A stretch of 64,000 bases of DNA from Arcobacter sp. (GTDB lineage: Bacteria > Campylobacterota > Campylobacteria > Campylobacterales > Sulfurimonadaceae). The notes below the pieces were generated by a model, which had not been told where the DNA came from, made no database searches, and saw nothing but the letters and a program-made list of their open reading frames with translations. The stretch spans positions 1 through 64,000 of the forward strand of contig JAGXFN010000010.1 in assembly GCA_024637195.1 (NCBI GenBank). The letters run 5' to 3'. How positions within the stretch are numbered: position 1 is the stretch's first letter; each line of letters opens with the position of its first letter. The position numbers and the translations under genes were made by a program. Shown here in pieces: positions 62,352 to 64,000 of this stretch.

Positions 62352-63617
62352 ATGAAAACATCTTTATCTTTTAAACAAAAACAACTTCCTCGGCTCTCCA
62401 TGCAGACATGGCTGCCGCTTTTGCAATGCTCCTTGAATGAACTTGAAAAACATCTGCAGGTCATTACCAATGAAAACCCCTGTATAGAGCTAAAATCGGG
62501 CTTTGAAGAGTCCAATGCCCAGGCCGGAGGATCGTCGGCCTACGGGGCATTTCAAAACTATGTCTCCAACGCTTCGAGTGATCAGATCGAGTGGCTGAGT
62601 ATCTCTTCTATGTCACTTTATGAAAAACTGGATGAACAGATCGCCGCACCGCTTTTCCCCACGCCCATCTCACAAAAGATAGCCCGTCAGATCATCTACT
62701 ATATCAACAACGAGGGTTATTTTGAGGGAAGCATAAAAGAGATCGCCGCGCAGTGTGACACCGATGTGCATACGGTGGAGCGCGTGCGCCAGCGTTTTGC
62801 CCATCTGGAGCCTGCGGGGATCGGAGCGGTTGACTACAAGGAGTCGTTTTTGTTTCAGCTCAACGAGTATGAGCTCGATGATGAGCTGAGTATTCTGCTT
62901 GGCGCTATGATCGTGCAGTTTGACAAGATGGAAAAGTTTATCAAGCATCCGCGTTTGGGTGATGCGAAACATGTCCTGCAACATTTCAAGAACCCTCCTG
63001 CTTTGGAGTATATGGAGCCTGACCTGCAGATCACCCCCGATCTCTTTGTGGAGTTTGAGGCCGAGAAGCTGAACATCCGGATCAACCATGGCTTCTATCC
63101 CGATCTGCAGGTCAACATGATCGACAAGCATGACAACTTCGCAAAGCAGAAGTTCAAAGAGGCGCGCGAGCTCGTCAATCTCCTTGAACTGCGAAAAGCG
63201 ACACTCTACAATGTGGCCCTGGTCCTGATCGAGAAGCAGTACAGCTTTTTCATGGGCGGCGAGCTCAAGCCGATGCGCCTGCAAGACGTTGCCGATGAGC
63301 TGGGGTTTAACGAATCGACCATTTCCAGAGCGATCTCGGACAAATATATCCAGACAGAACTCGGGCTCTTCGCCTTCAAGGACTTCTTCTCCAACTCCAT
63401 CGGCGAAGTTTCCACCTCAGAAATCAAACATTTTCTAAAACGTCTGGTCGCCGGTGAGGTAAAAGATGACCCCTTCAGCGACAAGATACTGCACGAGACG
63501 ATAGAGGAGCGGTTCGGGGTAAAGATGGTGCGCCGCGTTATAGCAAAATACCGCCAGGAACTAGACATTCCCTCCTATAAAGAGCGGAAGTTTCTGTATA
63601 AGCTGGAGCTTCTCTAG
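62352..63617 (+). CDS. rpoN: RNA polymerase sigma-54 factor
   Basis: A 421-residue sigma factor. Region I: LSFKQKQLPRLSMQTWLPLL, which contacts enhancer-binding activators. The core-binding domain follows, then the helix-turn-helix ADELGFNESTISRAISDKYI and the RpoN box VRRVIAKYRQEL. I start at ATG 62352 (MKTSLSFKQ) behind AGGCGGA. In Campylobacterota RpoN also drives flagellar genes, so control is not only of nitrogen fixation. It converges with the P-II gene, 28 bases apart. Confidence 0.95.
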   Translation: MKTSLSFKQKQLPRLSMQTWLPLLQCSLNELEKHLQVITNENPCIELKSGFEESNAQAGGSSAYGAFQNYVSNASSDQIEWLSISSMSLYEKLDEQIAAPLFPTPISQKIARQIIYYINNEGYFEGSIKEIAAQCDTDVHTVERVRQRFAHLEPAGIGAVDYKESFLFQLNEYELDDELSILLGAMIVQFDKMEKFIKHPRLGDAKHVLQHFKNPPALEYMEPDLQITPDLFVEFEAEKLNIRINHGFYPDLQVNMIDKHDNFAKQKFKEARELVNLLELRKATLYNVALVLIEKQYSFFMGGELKPMRLQDVADELGFNESTISRAISDKYIQTELGLFAFKDFFSNSIGEVSTSEIKHFLKRLVAGEVKDDPFSDKILHETIEERFGVKMVRRVIAKYRQELDIPSYKERKFLYKLELL

Positions 63618-63645
63618 AAGCCTCCGGACTTGCTGTCGAGTCGCT

Positions 63646-64000
63646 TTAGCTTGATGGCGTATCGGCGGCAGTGTAGACGGTATCATTTTTAGAAGTAGCT
63701 CTGGGGGTGGACTGAGTGAGCGCAGATGCGTCTTTTTCTCCTGTACGGATACGTTCGACCCCGAGTACCGGTGTTATCCACATTTTGCCCGCACCGTGGC
63801 CGAGGTCTTGGGTATTGGCGCGAATCGCTTCCATGGCGCTCTCTTTGTTTTTCTCATCCGAGACGACGATAAGAAGCATCACTTTAGGAAAGAGGTCGAG
63901 AGCATTGTTCTTTTCGGTAATTCCCAGTGAGCCTTTTCCTATGACATCCATTACGGTGACGCCTTCGATAGCGTTGTCAAAAAGCCCGCGCAAAACATCA
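63646..64000 (-). CDS. P-II family signalling protein with shortened T-loop (partial)
   Basis: The 5' end lies past the window edge. What is seen reads VLRGLFDNAIEGVTVMDVIG, then GKGSLGITEKNNALDLFPKV, VMLLIVVSDEKNKESAMEAI and GAGKMWITPVLGVERIRTGE, matching the P-II fold (GlnB/GlnK/NifI). Compared with GlnB the T-loop is about five residues shorter and the uridylylated Tyr is absent, so modification by GlnD is unlikely. A polar tail of about 30 residues follows. The rpoN and nif neighbours suggest nitrogen signalling. NifI-like switch-off of nitrogenase is one option. Confidence 0.75.
   Translation of the reverse strand, partial: DVLRGLFDNAIEGVTVMDVIGKGSLGITEKNNALDLFPKVMLLIVVSDEKNKESAMEAIRANTQDLGHGAGKMWITPVLGVERIRTGEKDASALTQSTPRATSKNDTVYTAADTPSS

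Overview
The window is a chromosomal segment of a Campylobacterota (Epsilonproteobacteria) bacterium, most likely a free-living, nitrogen-fixing member close to Sulfurimonas. The assignment rests on gene order I recognise: pflA directly after nuoN, ybaB-PDZ-ispA-tkt in a row (both as in Campylobacter jejuni), a complex I operon without normal nuoE/nuoF genes, and an exported ATP-dependent DNA ligase. Species level is inference.

Layout. 1-74 is the 3' end of a 5S rRNA gene. 257-1993 is an AAA ATPase. 2193-19639 is one tightly packed nuo operon (nuoA-N). Its NuoE and NuoF positions are filled by a 74-residue stub and by a fusion of the NuoF iron-sulfur domain to a GltD-like FAD/NAD(P) oxidoreductase, and it has two tandem nuoG genes. 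The flagellar gene pflA follows (19690-22053). From 22166 to 25352 lies an AT-rich island of three minus-strand genes (pentapeptide-repeat membrane protein, Abi-alpha/DUF4393-like protein, small lipoprotein). Each gene ends in an attC-like imperfect palindrome with RYYYAAC/GTTRRRY-type boxes. I read it as an integron-type cassette array with no integrase in view, and it is the most unusual part of the window.

25783-35792 is housekeeping: ferredoxin-like protein, panD, ybaB, PDZ protein, ispA, tkt, a diguanylate cyclase, rlmB, a thioredoxin-like protein, hpf, yaaA and a metallo-beta-lactamase-fold phosphodiesterase. 35838-53637 is the translation/transcription superoperon: a consensus promoter, tRNA-Thr-Tyr-Gly-Thr, tuf, rpmG, tRNA-Trp, secE, nusG, rplKAJL, rpoB, rpoC (separate genes overlapping by 20 nt), rpsL, rpsG and fusA. 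Then come galU and an exported pair, a ComEA-like helix-hairpin-helix protein and a LigE-type ligase, suggestive of DNA uptake.

56089-64000 is a nitrogen-fixation accessory cluster: nifE, an inverted mdaB-like gene, nifN, nifX, a NifX-associated gene (DUF269), a flavodoxin, nifW, nifZ, a 2Fe-2S ferredoxin, rpoN and a divergent P-II protein cut by the window end. nifE and nifN are each preceded by nearly the same sigma-54 (-24/-12) site, and the rpoN gene lies in the same cluster. NifE/NifN/NifX build and carry the FeMo cofactor precursor, NifW/NifZ help P-cluster and MoFe maturation, and the flavodoxin and ferredoxin are candidate electron carriers. nifHDK and nifB are not in the window.
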